NCBI RefSeq assembly: GCF_002354895.1
Contig: NZ_CP023439.1
Span: forward strand, 3,596,001 to 3,660,000
DNA length: 64,000 bases
DNA from: Thauera sp. K11
GTDB taxonomy: Bacteria > Pseudomonadota > Gammaproteobacteria > Burkholderiales > Rhodocyclaceae
Direction of reading: 5' to 3'
Shown: positions 42,086-52,883 of the stretch, in pieces
How positions within the stretch are numbered: the first letter of the stretch is position 1
Layout: every line of letters begins with the position of its first letter
Position numbers and translations under genes: made by a program
Notes under the pieces: model-generated
The model's input: only the letters and a program-made list of their open reading frames with translations
Database searches by the model: none
Told to the model about the DNA's origin: nothing

Positions 42086-42679
42086 TCACGCCGCATCGCC
42101 GCCGTCGTCCTCTCCGATGAGGAGCCGGGCATCGGACAGCCACTTGTAGGGCGGCACTTCGAGATTGGTCGGCGCGGGCTGGTTGCGGAACACGCGCCCG
42201 GCAAGGTCGAAGATCGAGCCGTGGCAGGGGCACAGGAATCCGCCCGGCCAGTCGTCCTTCATGCCGCCCGCCGCGCCCGGTGCGAACTTCTCCGACGGCG
42301 AACAGCCCAGGTGCGTGCAGATGCCGATCACGACGAGAAATTCGGGCTTGACGGAACGGTGGCGGTTGGCGGCGTACCCGGGCTGCTGCGCCTGCCCGGA
42401 TGCCGGGTCCACGAGCCGGCCCTCGTGGCCTTCGAGCGTCGCCAGCATCTGCGGCGTACGGCGCAGGATCCACACCGGCTTGCCCTTCCATTCCACCGTC
42501 GTCATCTCGCCGGCGGCGAGCTTGCCGGCGTCGACCTCCACCGGCGCCCCTGCCGCGCGTGCACGCGCCGACGGCGTCAGGCTGGCGACGAAGGGTACGG
42601 CGCTCGCGGCCGCCGCCGCCGCGCCTGCACCGGCGGTGGCGATCAGCAACTTGCGGCGATCTTCTAGACGGGCGGACAT
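42086..42679 (-). CDS. petA: Ubiquinol-cytochrome c reductase-type Rieske iron-sulfur protein, stand-alone
   Basis: A 197-residue Rieske protein. A twin-arginine-like N-terminus (DRRKLLIATAG) leads into a membrane anchor. The soluble domain binds 2Fe-2S through C121-T-H-L-G-C126 and C150-P-C-H-G-S155, the bc1-type pattern with the disulfide cysteines. It normally passes electrons from quinol to cytochrome c1. No cytochrome b or c1 gene is next to it, which is unusual because petABC is normally one operon. CGGAGA precedes ATG 42679. Confidence 0.9.
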   Translation of the reverse strand: MSARLEDRRKLLIATAGAGAAAAAASAVPFVASLTPSARARAAGAPVEVDAGKLAAGEMTTVEWKGKPVWILRRTPQMLATLEGHEGRLVDPASGQAQQPGYAANRHRSVKPEFLVVIGICTHLGCSPSEKFAPGAAGGMKDDWPGGFLCPCHGSIFDLAGRVFRNQPAPTNLEVPPYKWLSDARLLIGEDDGGDAA

Positions 42680-42960
42680 GGCGGCTCTCCGGGGCAGGCT
42701 TGCGGGTGGCATTGGTATGGAAAAGGCGAAGCGAAGCCGCCGGGGGATGAGCCTCGCAACAGCCGTCCCAGGGGCGGGTGACCGTAGAGGCGGCGATCGG
42801 ACGGCGATTGCGGCGCGGCTTCGCTCCGGCATCTCCTTGTGCAAGCGTCGTGCCACATGCGAATCCACCCGCCATGCCGTGGAACCGGGCCTCGCCGCGG
42901 GAGGGGGACTGCCAGATCCGCCAGAATCGTCAGATCACTGCCACTGCACCCTGGCAGTCG

Positions 42961-44310
<1,350 letters not shown>

Positions 44311-44352
44311 CGGATGCCACATTGGCTTTGTCACTGCCAACAATCTGCCGCG

Positions 44353-44369
44353 TCGGCACGATCCGCGCA
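44353..44369 (+). promoter_or_regulatory. Candidate sigma-54 (-24/-12) promoter before the SMR gene
   Basis: TCGGCACGATCCGCGCA keeps the GG and GC doublets 10 bases apart and the GGCACG block of the -24 element, but the -12 element is weak (GCGC for TTGC). It points toward the SMR gene, whose ATG is 88 bases downstream. The divergent sigma-54 activator makes it plausible. An inverted repeat TTGGC-N9-GCCAA lies just upstream at 44322-44340. Confidence 0.35.
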
Positions 44370-44457
44370 ACGGACTTTGATGGCAGGATTGCGCCGGACA
44401 ACGATGGGCGGCGTGCGGTCGAATGCACCGCACCGGCCCGAACAGAGGATTTCATCC

Positions 44458-44793
44458 ATGCAGCAGTGGCTTTTCCTTTCCGTGGCGATCGTCAGCGAGG
44501 TGATCGCGACTTCGGCGTTGAAGGCGTCCGAGGGCTTCAGCCGCCTGTGGCCGTCGCTGATCGTGGTGGCGGGCTACGCGGTCGCCTTCTTCTTCCTGTC
44601 GCTCACGCTGCGGACGATTCCGGTGGGCGTGGCCTACGCGGTGTGGTCCGGTGCCGGCGTGGTGCTGATCGCCCTCGCGGCGTGGCTCATCTACGGCCAG
44701 GCGCTGGACCTGCCGGCGATCGTCGGCATCGTGCTGATCGTCGCCGGCGTGCTCGTCCTCAACCTGTTCTCGAAGACGACGGGCCACGGGTAG
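44458..44793 (+). CDS. Small multidrug resistance (EmrE/QacE-type) efflux protein
   Basis: A 111-residue, four-helix membrane protein. Glu14 ([17 protein letters not shown]) is the proton/substrate-coupling Glu of the EmrE class. The motifs [22 protein letters not shown] and the C-terminal [16 protein letters not shown] are typical. It exports quaternary ammonium and other cations in exchange for protons as an antiparallel dimer. AGAGGA precedes ATG 44458. Divergent from the sigma-54 regulator. Confidence 0.93.
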   Translation: MQQWLFLSVAIVSEVIATSALKASEGFSRLWPSLIVVAGYAVAFFFLSLTLRTIPVGVAYAVWSGAGVVLIALAAWLIYGQALDLPAIVGIVLIVAGVLVLNLFSKTTGHG

Positions 44794-44913
44794 CGGCGCT
44801 TCCCCAGCCGCCGCAGGGCTGCAGCGCCGTGACGGCGCGGCGGACGCGGCGACGGTGACGCCGTCCGCAGGTCCGGGCGATACTGCGCGCCATCCCATAC
44901 AACGAGGCGACCC

Positions 44914-46194
44914 ATGCATTTCGACATCGTGATCGTCGGCGGCGGCGCCGGCGGGCTGGAACTCGCCGCGCGGCTCGGGCGCAAGCTCGGGCCGCGCCAG
45001 GGGCGCGAACGGGTGCTGCTGGTGGACCGCGCGGTCTTCCACATCTGGAAACCGACCCTGCACGAAGTGGCGGCCGGCACGCTCGACGCCCACCAGGAGG
45101 GCCTGTCCTACCCGGTTCTGGCGCGGCGCAACCACTTCAGCTTCGCGCTCGGCGAACTCGCCGGGCTGGACGGCGAGCGCCGCCTGCTCACGCTGGGCGA
45201 GACCCGCGACGAACATGGCGGCGTGCTGGTGCCGACCCGCACGATCAGCTTCGGCCGGCTGGTGCTGGCGATGGGCAGCGGCTCCAACTCCTTCGGCACG
45301 CCCGGCGCCGAGCACGCCCACGTGCTGGAACACGCCAGCGACGCCCAGCGCTTCCACGCCAAGCTGCTCGCCGCCTTCGCCCGCGCCTCGTTCTCCGCCG
45401 AGAAGACGCTGTCCATCGCCATCGTCGGCGGCGGCGCCACCGGCGTGGAACTGTCGGCCGAACTGATCGAGGCGCACAACGAACTGCTGGAGAGCCTGGG
45501 CAGCGAGCAGCGCTTCCGCCTCGACATCGCGCTGGTGGAGGCGGCCGACCGCATCCTCGCCGGGCTGCCGGAGCAGATCTCCGCACAGGCCCGCCTGGCG
45601 CTGGAGCGCAAGAACGTGCGGGTACTCACCGCCACCCGCGTCACCGAGGTCCGGCGCGACCGCCTGCTGACCACCGCCGGCGAGATCCCGGCCGACATCA
45701 TCGTGTGGGCGGCGGGCATCAAGGCGGCCGATGCCAACCGCGAGTTCGGCCTCGAGACCAACCGCATCAACCAGTTCGTGGTGAACGACCGGCTGGAGAC
45801 CTCGGTGCCCAACGTCTATGCGCTGGGCGACTGCGCCGCCTGCCGCTGGCAGGGCGACAAGCTGGTGCCGGCGCGCGCCCAAGCCGCCCACCAGCAGGCC
45901 GGCTACCTCGCCGGCGTGCTGCTGGCCGCGCTGCAGGAGCGCCGCATCGACGCACCCTTCGTCTATCGCGACTTCGGCTCGCTGGTGTCGCTCGGCGAGA
46001 ACAAGGGCATCGGCAACCTGATGGGCGGGCTGTCCGGGCGCAACTTCTTCGTCGAGGGCCTGATCGCCAAGTGGATGTACATGTCGCTGCACCTCAACCA
46101 CCACCGCGCCATCCTCGGCACCGGCAAGACCGCGGTGCTGGCGCTGGCGCGGCTATTGCAGCAGCGGGTGTCTGGGCGGCTCAAGCTGCACTGA
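44914..46194 (+). CDS. ndh: Type II NADH dehydrogenase (NDH-2)
   Basis: A 426-residue flavoprotein. The FAD-binding GGGAGG at residues 9-14 opens the protein, the NADH-binding VGGGATGVE lies near residues 170-178, and VYALGDCAA carries the second FAD contact. The C-terminal amphipathic region (EGLIAKWMYMSLHLNHH and on) anchors it to the membrane. It oxidises NADH and reduces ubiquinone without proton pumping. It is separate from its neighbours and convergent with the long minus-strand operon. Confidence 0.92.
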   Translation: MHFDIVIVGGGAGGLELAARLGRKLGPRQGRERVLLVDRAVFHIWKPTLHEVAAGTLDAHQEGLSYPVLARRNHFSFALGELAGLDGERRLLTLGETRDEHGGVLVPTRTISFGRLVLAMGSGSNSFGTPGAEHAHVLEHASDAQRFHAKLLAAFARASFSAEKTLSIAIVGGGATGVELSAELIEAHNELLESLGSEQRFRLDIALVEAADRILAGLPEQISAQARLALERKNVRVLTATRVTEVRRDRLLTTAGEIPADIIVWAAGIKAADANREFGLETNRINQFVVNDRLETSVPNVYALGDCAACRWQGDKLVPARAQAAHQQAGYLAGVLLAALQERRIDAPFVYRDFGSLVSLGENKGIGNLMGGLSGRNFFVEGLIAKWMYMSLHLNHHRAILGTGKTAVLALARLLQQRVSGRLKLH

Positions 46195-46387
46195 ATCAGC
46201 CGCTACCTCGGCGTCGACGCCGGCGATGTACGCGGTGGCGCGGCGGTAGGAATCGGTACGGGATTCGGTCGTCGTCATCGCTGCTCCGCTCGCGCTGCAG
46301 TCCGGCATGATGCCGCAGCCGGCGCCGGCCCGCCTCCCGTTTCCTGCGCCCGCCGCCGGGAAGCAACCCGGCCCGGCCGCCACAGAC

Positions 46388-46412
46388 AAAAAAAGCCCGG
46401 CCGAGGCCGGGC
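46388..46412 (-). terminator. Rho-independent terminator of the long minus-strand operon
   Basis: On the minus strand GCCCGGCC-TC-GGCCGGGC forms a perfect 8-bp GC stem (46395-46412) followed by seven T. It lies 50 bp past the DUF1329 stop and closes the gene array that begins beyond the right edge. Confidence 0.9.
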
Positions 46413-46461
46413 AACGACGAAGGAGCCCCCTCCTTCGCCGGCTGCGTATCGTGCCCGTCCG

Positions 46462-47721
46462 CTAGCGGCCGGCGGCCTCGAGCTTGCCGAGCGTCACGTC
46501 GTCGGCGCTCATGGCTTCGTTGACCCGCAGGTCGCCGACGAAGATCGTGGCCTTGCGCGCCTTGACGTCCACCTGCTCGCCCTGCAGCGGCCCGATGGCC
46601 CGGAAGCCGTCCTTGCCCTGCACGGTGCTCTGGTGCCAGGTGAAGAACTTCCAGAACTCGCCCTTCTTGTCGTACATCTCGGCCATGTAGACGCGCGGGA
46701 AGGCCGTGTCCATGTACACCACCTTCTTGCCGTACGGATGCTCGTCGGGCGGCACGCCCTCGATCACCCAGACCTCGCGCGGTTCCCATTCGTCGTGGGT
46801 GTTGATGAAGGGCGGCGTCTTGAAATCCACCTGCGGGTAGCTCTCCTCCGGCGTCGCCTTGCCGTCCACCAGCGCCTGCTTGCCGTGGGCGACGGCGAGC
46901 ACCCAGCGCTTGCCCACCAGCTTCACCTCCCGGTACCACGACGGCGGCGAATCCCAGCCGTCGATGTCGTCGTTGAGGGACACGGTGCCGCCGATGGGGT
47001 CCATCCAGGCGTTGCCCGACAGGCGCCGGACGCGGCGCACGGACTTCACATACACCCAACTGTCGTCGACCTTGGCCGGGTCGGTGTAGCGGATGGTGAA
47101 GGTGCCGATGCCGCGGATGTCGTGCGGATAGGTCGCGTACAGCAGGGTGCGGGAATATTCGCTGCCATCGCCCTCGAAGGTCTTCGCGCCGGTGAGCCGT
47201 CCCACGGTCATGTAGCGCTTGATCTGCCATTTCTGCACGCGGTCGAGCCCCTTGTCGAAATCAACCATCAGGAAGTGCAGGTCCTCGACCGGCTGGTCGC
47301 CCATCATCGAGCCGTAGCGCATGTTCCAGATGAGCTTCTCGCCGGCGTGGGGGTCCTTTTCCGACACGTCCGGGAAGGGCAGGCCGGCGGTCCAGCCCTT
47401 CACGCTGCGGGTGGCCGCATCGAAGCTCACGTTCGCCGCGTTCTTGCGCGTGACCTCGAGCAGGCGGGGGTCGGGCGCGATGGGCGCCGACTTGCGCAGC
47501 CTGATGTAGAGGCCGTGGTTGCGGATCATGTACTCCATGCGCTCGGTGAGCATGCTGGCGATGGTCTTGCCCTCGAAGCTCTCGGTCTTGAGCTTGTCGA
47601 GGCTGGCGGCGTTGATGACCGTGCCGGGCGCGACTTCGGCGGCGGCGGCCCAGGCCGGAGCCAGCGCCATGCCGAGCAGGAGCATCCAGCGGGCGGCGGT
47701 TCGGGCGGTATCGTTGTTCAT
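46462..47721 (-). CDS. DUF1329 periplasmic/outer-membrane-associated protein
   Basis: A 419-residue exported protein of family DUF1329, which has a LolB/LolA-like fold. The signal peptide ends near AWAAAA. Typical segments are ERMEYMIRNHGLYIRLRKSAPI and WMDPIGGTVSLNDDIDGWDSPPSW. It nearly always occurs with DUF1302, YCF48-like and RND/MMPL genes, as here. The set is thought to move hydrophobic compounds or lipids across the envelope, but no biochemical role is established to my knowledge. GGAGGAG precedes ATG 47721. Last gene of the operon, followed by a terminator. Confidence 0.92.
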   Translation of the reverse strand: MNNDTARTAARWMLLLGMALAPAWAAAAEVAPGTVINAASLDKLKTESFEGKTIASMLTERMEYMIRNHGLYIRLRKSAPIAPDPRLLEVTRKNAANVSFDAATRSVKGWTAGLPFPDVSEKDPHAGEKLIWNMRYGSMMGDQPVEDLHFLMVDFDKGLDRVQKWQIKRYMTVGRLTGAKTFEGDGSEYSRTLLYATYPHDIRGIGTFTIRYTDPAKVDDSWVYVKSVRRVRRLSGNAWMDPIGGTVSLNDDIDGWDSPPSWYREVKLVGKRWVLAVAHGKQALVDGKATPEESYPQVDFKTPPFINTHDEWEPREVWVIEGVPPDEHPYGKKVVYMDTAFPRVYMAEMYDKKGEFWKFFTWHQSTVQGKDGFRAIGPLQGEQVDVKARKATIFVGDLRVNEAMSADDVTLGKLEAAGR

Positions 47722-47753
47722 GTCTCCTCCTGTGATGTTCGGTAACGGGCCGC

Positions 47754-49271
47754 TCAGAATTGGCGTGTCAGGCGGACGTAGAGCTGGTTGTTGTCGCGGA
47801 AGTAGCCCATCGTGCTGGTGGAACTGTCGAGGTCGCCCGGCCGGCGCGGCTTGCCGCCGAAGAACAGGTCGGCCTCCACCTTGAGCCGCCACAGGTCGCC
47901 CATGACGACATCCACGCTGGGAATGACGAAGCCCCCGCCGTAGCTCATGTCCCAGCCCGCGGCGATCTGCGGGTTGATGCGGTCGCCGTCGTAGTGCATG
48001 CCCAGCAGGGCGGTGAGCAGCGCGGAATCCCGCTTCTTGCGGGTGGCGTAGCCCACGTTCATCACGATGTCGTCCTGGCGGTCGAAATCCAGGATGCGGG
48101 TGTTGAAGAACTGCACCGAGAACATCGACTGCTTGCTGGTGCCGATGAGGTTGCGCAGGTCCAGGTTCTTGTCCATGCGCAGCATCGTGGTGAAGGTGTC
48201 GCGGCGCAGGATGCCGCCCAGCCCCTCGGGGAGCACGCCGGGGAACAGGCTCCTGCTGCCGGTGTTGAAAGCTGCGTCCTTGGTGTAGACCAGCTCGGTG
48301 CTGAGCACCGCGTCGATGGGCTGCACGTAGCCCGACAGGGTCGCGCCGACGACGTCGTTGCGCGGATGTATCCAGTCGCCCAGAAGGCCGCCCGGCGCCT
48401 TCTTGTACGGGAAGAAGGCGGAATTGAGCACCGGATCGGGGTTGTAGGTCTGCAAGTAGGCCAGCGAGTAGTTGACCGGCCCCGCCCTGCCGCTCCAGCG
48501 CGCGCCCCAGGTCTTGTCGCGCACGTCGCCCTCGGGGTGGCGCGGGTCGTAGTCGGTGGCCGACAGGGTATCCACGCCGCGGTAGGGCTGGGGCCGCCAG
48601 CGCCCGCCGGCCAGGTCCGCCGTGTTGCCGATGTCCTGCCTGCGATCCCAGCCCGGCCGGAACAGGAACTGCAGGGCGCCCTGCGCCTCGGGCACCTGGA
48701 TCATCACGTTGGCGAGGATGAGCGGCTTGCGCAGTTCCTCGTTCTCGGGCTCGAGGAAGGCGCGCCAGCGGTAGTCGAAGCCGTGCACCACGTCCATGGC
48801 GCGGAAGAAATCGGTCTCGCCCCACACCACCTGCTGCTTGCCGAGCCTGAATTGCACGCGGTCGGAGGCGTCGAATTCGACGTACAGCTCGCGCATCTCG
48901 GCCTCGTTGTAGAGGTAGTCCATCATGTCGGAGCCCGGCCCGCCGGGCGTGCCCGCCTTCACCCGCTTCTCCAGCCGGTCGAGATAATCGGTCTGGTATT
49001 CGCGCACCGCGCGCGCGATGCCCTTGACGCGGAACGGCCCCATGCGGGCGTCGCCGTCCAGCAGCAGGGTGCCGCGCAGCATCGACAGGGTGCCGGCGTC
49101 GTCCTGCCGCGTTTCCGGCGCGTCCTGCAGGTTGACCGACGCGGCGGCGCGCACGTAGCCGCCGAGGTGGAACTCAGGCCCGTCGTCGGCGGCGGCCGTG
49201 GTCGCGGCCAATGCCAGGGCGATCAGCAGGGCATGCGCCCGCGGCCGGATCGGCGAGGTCGTTCTTTTCAT
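47754..49271 (-). CDS. DUF1302 outer-membrane beta-barrel protein
   Basis: A 505-residue protein with a signal peptide (ending ATTAAAD) and many amphipathic beta-strands. It ends YVRLTRQF, with the terminal Phe needed for BAM recognition, so it is an outer-membrane barrel. The family pattern LGKQQVVWGETDFFRAMDVV lies around residues 142-161. It probably forms the outer-membrane pore of the RND/DUF1329 system. It lies 32 bp before the DUF1329 gene and 77 bp after the RND gene. Confidence 0.9.
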   Translation of the reverse strand: MKRTTSPIRPRAHALLIALALAATTAAADDGPEFHLGGYVRAAASVNLQDAPETRQDDAGTLSMLRGTLLLDGDARMGPFRVKGIARAVREYQTDYLDRLEKRVKAGTPGGPGSDMMDYLYNEAEMRELYVEFDASDRVQFRLGKQQVVWGETDFFRAMDVVHGFDYRWRAFLEPENEELRKPLILANVMIQVPEAQGALQFLFRPGWDRRQDIGNTADLAGGRWRPQPYRGVDTLSATDYDPRHPEGDVRDKTWGARWSGRAGPVNYSLAYLQTYNPDPVLNSAFFPYKKAPGGLLGDWIHPRNDVVGATLSGYVQPIDAVLSTELVYTKDAAFNTGSRSLFPGVLPEGLGGILRRDTFTTMLRMDKNLDLRNLIGTSKQSMFSVQFFNTRILDFDRQDDIVMNVGYATRKKRDSALLTALLGMHYDGDRINPQIAAGWDMSYGGGFVIPSVDVVMGDLWRLKVEADLFFGGKPRRPGDLDSSTSTMGYFRDNNQLYVRLTRQF

Positions 49272-49348
49272 CTGTCTCCTCCTTGGTTGATTTGCTGCGG
49301 CTGCCCGGTCCTGCCCGCCATCGCCGGGCAGCCGGCGGAAAACGGGCG

Positions 49349-51745
49349 TCAGGCGGGTGCGGCGAGCGGGCTCGGGCGCATCCCGTCCGGCGCGCCGACG
49401 ATGAAGCGCGGACGGAAGACGCGGACCATCGCCGGCATGACGAAGAGCGCGCAGCAGGCGGAGACGCCGAGCCACAGCGCCATCAGCAGCCCCATCTCCG
49501 CCTGGAAGCGCAGCGACGACGACGCCCACAGGATCACGCTGGCGGTGAGCGTCAGCGCCGTCACGAGCACCCCCTTGCCGGCGCTCGACAGCGCATTCGC
49601 GATGGCGCGGTCGAGGTCGCGATGCTTGTGCAGTTCCTCGCGGATGCCGTCGACGATGTAGAACGCGTAATCCACCCCCAGGCCGATGCCCAGCGCGGCG
49701 ATGGGCAGGGTGTTGATGTTCATGCCGATGCCCTTCCACGCCATGTAGCTGAAGGTGAGGGTGTTGGAGAGCACCACCGGCACCATGAAGAACATCCCGG
49801 CCACGGCGGAGCGGTAGGTCACCGTGCAGCACAGCACGAGGACGAGCAGCGCCAGCGCGATGCTTTCGATCTGCCCGGCCAGGATCACCTCGTTGACCGC
49901 CGCGAGCACCCCGACCAGCCCGCCGGCGAGCAGGTACTCGCCGCCGCCCGGCAGGGGGTGCTCGGCGGCGTACTGCTTGACCCGCTCGACCGCGGTGCGG
50001 ATGGTCTCCCCCTGGTGGTCGCGGAAGAAGAAGGTCACCGCGCCGTTGGCGAAACGGCTGTCCGCATAGCGTTCGAGGTCGCCGGGGTCGGCGCCCGAGA
50101 TGAAGAGGTAGAGCAGTTCGCCGTTTTCTTCCGGGGAGTTGCCGAACTCCTCGTAGCGCGGGCTGCCTTCGCGCAGCGTCCGCTTCACGGTGGGCACGAC
50201 GTCGGCCAGCGACACGCTCGCGCCCACGTCGGGCTGGGCGTCCATGAAGCGCTGCAGCCCGGCGAGGTTGTCCAGCACGGCCGGGTCCTTGAGGCCGTCG
50301 GCGCGGCCGGTGGCGGCCACCACGAACATGCGGTCGGCGCCGGGAAAGCGCGCGTTGATGCGGGCGGCATCGCGGTTGTATCCGGAGTCCGGCCACAGGA
50401 TGGGCGAACCCGGATTGGCATCGCCGACGTTGAGCCTAAAGGCATACGCCAGCGAGCCGGCGAACACCAGCGCGGTGGCGGCCAGCACCAGCGCCCTCGC
50501 CCGGCGCGCGCGGACCAGCGCGGTGCACAGGCCCAGCACCCGCGCCAGGGCCGGTCCGAGGTCGACCGGATGCACGGCCGCCTGCGCGCGGCGCGCCCAG
50601 GACAGCAGCACCGGCGTCAGCACCACCGCGCTCACTGCGATGGTGGCGACCCACATCGTGCCGATGACGGCGACCTTCTGCAGCAGCGGGATGGGCGTCA
50701 GGATCACCACGATCATGCAGCCCGCGTCGGCCACCACGCCCAGCATGCCCGGCTTGAACAGCGCCAGCATGGCGGCCCTGGCGGCGAGCGCGGCCTGCGG
50801 CGCGGCGGCGTCGCGCGCCATCTCCTCGTCGAAGCGCGTCACCAGTTGCACGGAGTGCGAGATCGCCCGCGCGGTGATGAGGAAGGCCACCACGATCACC
50901 AGCGGGTCGAGGTGATAGCCGATCAGCCGCGCCCCGCCCAGCGCCCATGCCGCGCTGACGGCACCCGCCGTCAGCGGCACCAGCGTGCCGCGCCAGCTCC
51001 GGGTGATCAGCAGGAGCAGCAGGACCAGCGCGCCCAGGGTCAGCAGGAAGATGTGCAGGGTCTCGGGCAGGTAGTGATCCACCCAGCCGTACAGCATCGG
51101 CTCGCCCACCACGCTGACGCGGATGCCCTGGCCCGCGCCGCGCCGCTCCAGCTCGCCGGTCAGCGCGCGCACCTGCTCGAACACGGCGCGGTAGTCCAGC
51201 AGGTGGTCGTAGAAATCCACCGTCACCAGCGCCGCCTTGAAGTCGGTGGAAACATAGGCGCCGTAGGCCATCGGGTTGCCCATCACCGCCTGGCGCAGCG
51301 CGGCGATGCCGGCCGCGTCGGCCGGCACGTCCGGCCACATCAGCGGGCGGATCTCGATGCCGTCGTTCGACGCGCGGACCTCCTTGAGCTTCCTGGATGC
51401 CAGCGACACGATCTGGAAGGGATCGACGCCATCGACCCTCTGCAGGTCGCGCGTCAGCCGGCGCAGTTCGCCCAGCACGTCGGGGCGGAAGATGTCGCCC
51501 TCCTCCACCTCCAGCATGATCGACACCATGTTCGAGCTGCCGAACCCGCCCTTGAAGCGGTCATGGACCTGGACGTAGGGGTGCGCCGCCGGCAGGAGGT
51601 CGGAGAACACGGTGCGCACCGACACCCCGGCGGCGAGCCATGCGAACACGGCGGTGAGGCCGCCGAGCAGGGCCAGCACGGCGAGCCGGCGGCGGATGCA
51701 CAGGGCGACGAAATCGCCCAGTCTGCGATAGGTGGCGTCCTTCAT
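49349..51745 (-). CDS. RND/MMPL-family transporter
   Basis: A 798-residue inner-membrane protein with the internally duplicated RND layout: one helix, a large periplasmic loop and five helices, twice. The hallmark is GIGLGVDYAFYIVDGIREELHKHRD in the second half; the first half has VIVVAFLITARAISHSVQLVTRF. Single-gene MMPL-like pumps of this class move lipids, hopanoids or sterol-like compounds. It is coupled by a 4-base overlap to the YCF48-like gene. Direction (import or export) is not known for this group. Confidence 0.9.
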   Translation of the reverse strand: MKDATYRRLGDFVALCIRRRLAVLALLGGLTAVFAWLAAGVSVRTVFSDLLPAAHPYVQVHDRFKGGFGSSNMVSIMLEVEEGDIFRPDVLGELRRLTRDLQRVDGVDPFQIVSLASRKLKEVRASNDGIEIRPLMWPDVPADAAGIAALRQAVMGNPMAYGAYVSTDFKAALVTVDFYDHLLDYRAVFEQVRALTGELERRGAGQGIRVSVVGEPMLYGWVDHYLPETLHIFLLTLGALVLLLLLITRSWRGTLVPLTAGAVSAAWALGGARLIGYHLDPLVIVVAFLITARAISHSVQLVTRFDEEMARDAAAPQAALAARAAMLALFKPGMLGVVADAGCMIVVILTPIPLLQKVAVIGTMWVATIAVSAVVLTPVLLSWARRAQAAVHPVDLGPALARVLGLCTALVRARRARALVLAATALVFAGSLAYAFRLNVGDANPGSPILWPDSGYNRDAARINARFPGADRMFVVAATGRADGLKDPAVLDNLAGLQRFMDAQPDVGASVSLADVVPTVKRTLREGSPRYEEFGNSPEENGELLYLFISGADPGDLERYADSRFANGAVTFFFRDHQGETIRTAVERVKQYAAEHPLPGGGEYLLAGGLVGVLAAVNEVILAGQIESIALALLVLVLCCTVTYRSAVAGMFFMVPVVLSNTLTFSYMAWKGIGMNINTLPIAALGIGLGVDYAFYIVDGIREELHKHRDLDRAIANALSSAGKGVLVTALTLTASVILWASSSLRFQAEMGLLMALWLGVSACCALFVMPAMVRVFRPRFIVGAPDGMRPSPLAAPA

Positions 51746-52836
51746 TGCTGTGGTCCTTTGCCGTCGTTCGCGGGCGGGATGCCCGCCGCGGCCTGCGCCG
51801 CCAGGGAGGGGCCGGGGCCGGCGTAGAGCCGGCGGCCGTCGCGGATGGCGATCTCGGAATGCCACGCCAGCGACGTGCCGGTGGCGCGGGATGCCCGCCA
51901 CGCGCCGGCCTCGGCGTCCGCCTGCAGCAGCAGGTCGCGCTCGCCGACGGCGTACCAGCCTTCGCCGTCGTGGGCGACGTCGTAGAGATGGGGTGTATCC
52001 CGGATCGAACGATCGTTCCAGTCCAGGCCGCCGTTTTCGGTCGTCAGGATGGTTCCGTTGAGGCCGACGGCCACGCCCCGCCGCGCGTCGCGGAAGGCGA
52101 CCGCCGTCAGGCTGCGCGCCACCGGCACCGGCTGGCGGACCCAGGTCGCGCCGCCGTCGGCGGAATGGAGGATCAGGCCGCGCTCGCCGGCGACCCATAC
52201 CCGGTCCCCGACGACGGCGACGCCGTTGAGGCCGACGTCCTGCTCCGGCATCAGGCGCTGCCAGTTGCGCCCGTGGTCGCGGCTGCCGAGCAGCGCCCCC
52301 ATCTCGCCCACGGCGAACGCCCGGCCGTCCGCCGTGGTGCGGACCCGCAGCAGCTTGTTGTCGACGGCGGACAACGGCACGGCGACGTTCGACCAGTGCC
52401 GGCCGCCGTCCTCGGTCCTCAGCAGCACGCCGCGGTTGCCCACGGCGACGGCGCGCTGCGCGTCCCACGCGGCGATGTCCTGCAGGTGCTCGGCGGTCGG
52501 CGCCGCCTGCCGCGCCCAGGTCCGCCCGCCGTCGTCGCTGCGCACGATCTTGCCGCGGCTGCCGGCGGCCCACACCACGCCGCTCGCCGGCATGTCGATG
52601 CCGAAGAACGCATCGCGCCGCTCCAGCACCGGCAGCGGCACCGCCTGCCCGGACGGCGCCGGCTTGATGAACAGCCCGGCGTACAGCAGCCCGGCGATCA
52701 CCGTCGCCGGCAGGACGGCCGCGGCCAGCCGGCCCGGGGTGACGCGGCGCGCCGGCGATGCGCGCATCGCCAGCGCCGCCGGGTTGCAGGCCATCCGCAG
52801 TTGGGCAAGCTCATATCGATCGTTCGTTCTATTCAT
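51742..52836 (-). CDS. YCF48/sialidase-type beta-propeller protein
   Basis: A 364-residue protein with one N-terminal membrane helix (LAAAVLPATVIAGLLYAGLFI). Six to seven BNR-like blades follow, with repeats of the type G-x-I-x-R-S-D-D-G-G-x-T-W (IVRSDDGGRTW, LLRTEDGGRHW, ILHSADGGATW, ILTTENGGLDW). It resembles the photosystem assembly factor Ycf48 only in fold. In this gene context it is thought to be a periplasmic partner of the RND/DUF1302/DUF1329 set. The ATG at 52836 gives a long N-terminus before the helix; ATG codons further in are possible. Confidence 0.88.
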   Translation of the reverse strand: MNRTNDRYELAQLRMACNPAALAMRASPARRVTPGRLAAAVLPATVIAGLLYAGLFIKPAPSGQAVPLPVLERRDAFFGIDMPASGVVWAAGSRGKIVRSDDGGRTWARQAAPTAEHLQDIAAWDAQRAVAVGNRGVLLRTEDGGRHWSNVAVPLSAVDNKLLRVRTTADGRAFAVGEMGALLGSRDHGRNWQRLMPEQDVGLNGVAVVGDRVWVAGERGLILHSADGGATWVRQPVPVARSLTAVAFRDARRGVAVGLNGTILTTENGGLDWNDRSIRDTPHLYDVAHDGEGWYAVGERDLLLQADAEAGAWRASRATGTSLAWHSEIAIRDGRRLYAGPGPSLAAQAAAGIPPANDGKGPQQ

Positions 52837-52883
52837 GTCGATGTTTCCTCCTCGACAAACCCGTTCCGCTCAGGCCGACGGGA

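Noticed and set aside
44322..44340. Inverted repeat TTGGC-N9-GCCAA as an enhancer site for the sigma-54 regulator
   Set aside because: It lies only about 25 bp from the candidate -24/-12 promoter and overlaps the possible start codon of the regulator, too close for a typical upstream activating site; kept only as a side note.
51742..52836. Photosystem II assembly factor function for the YCF48-like protein
   Set aside because: Only the beta-propeller fold is shared; no photosynthesis genes are present and the context is an RND/DUF1302/DUF1329 set.
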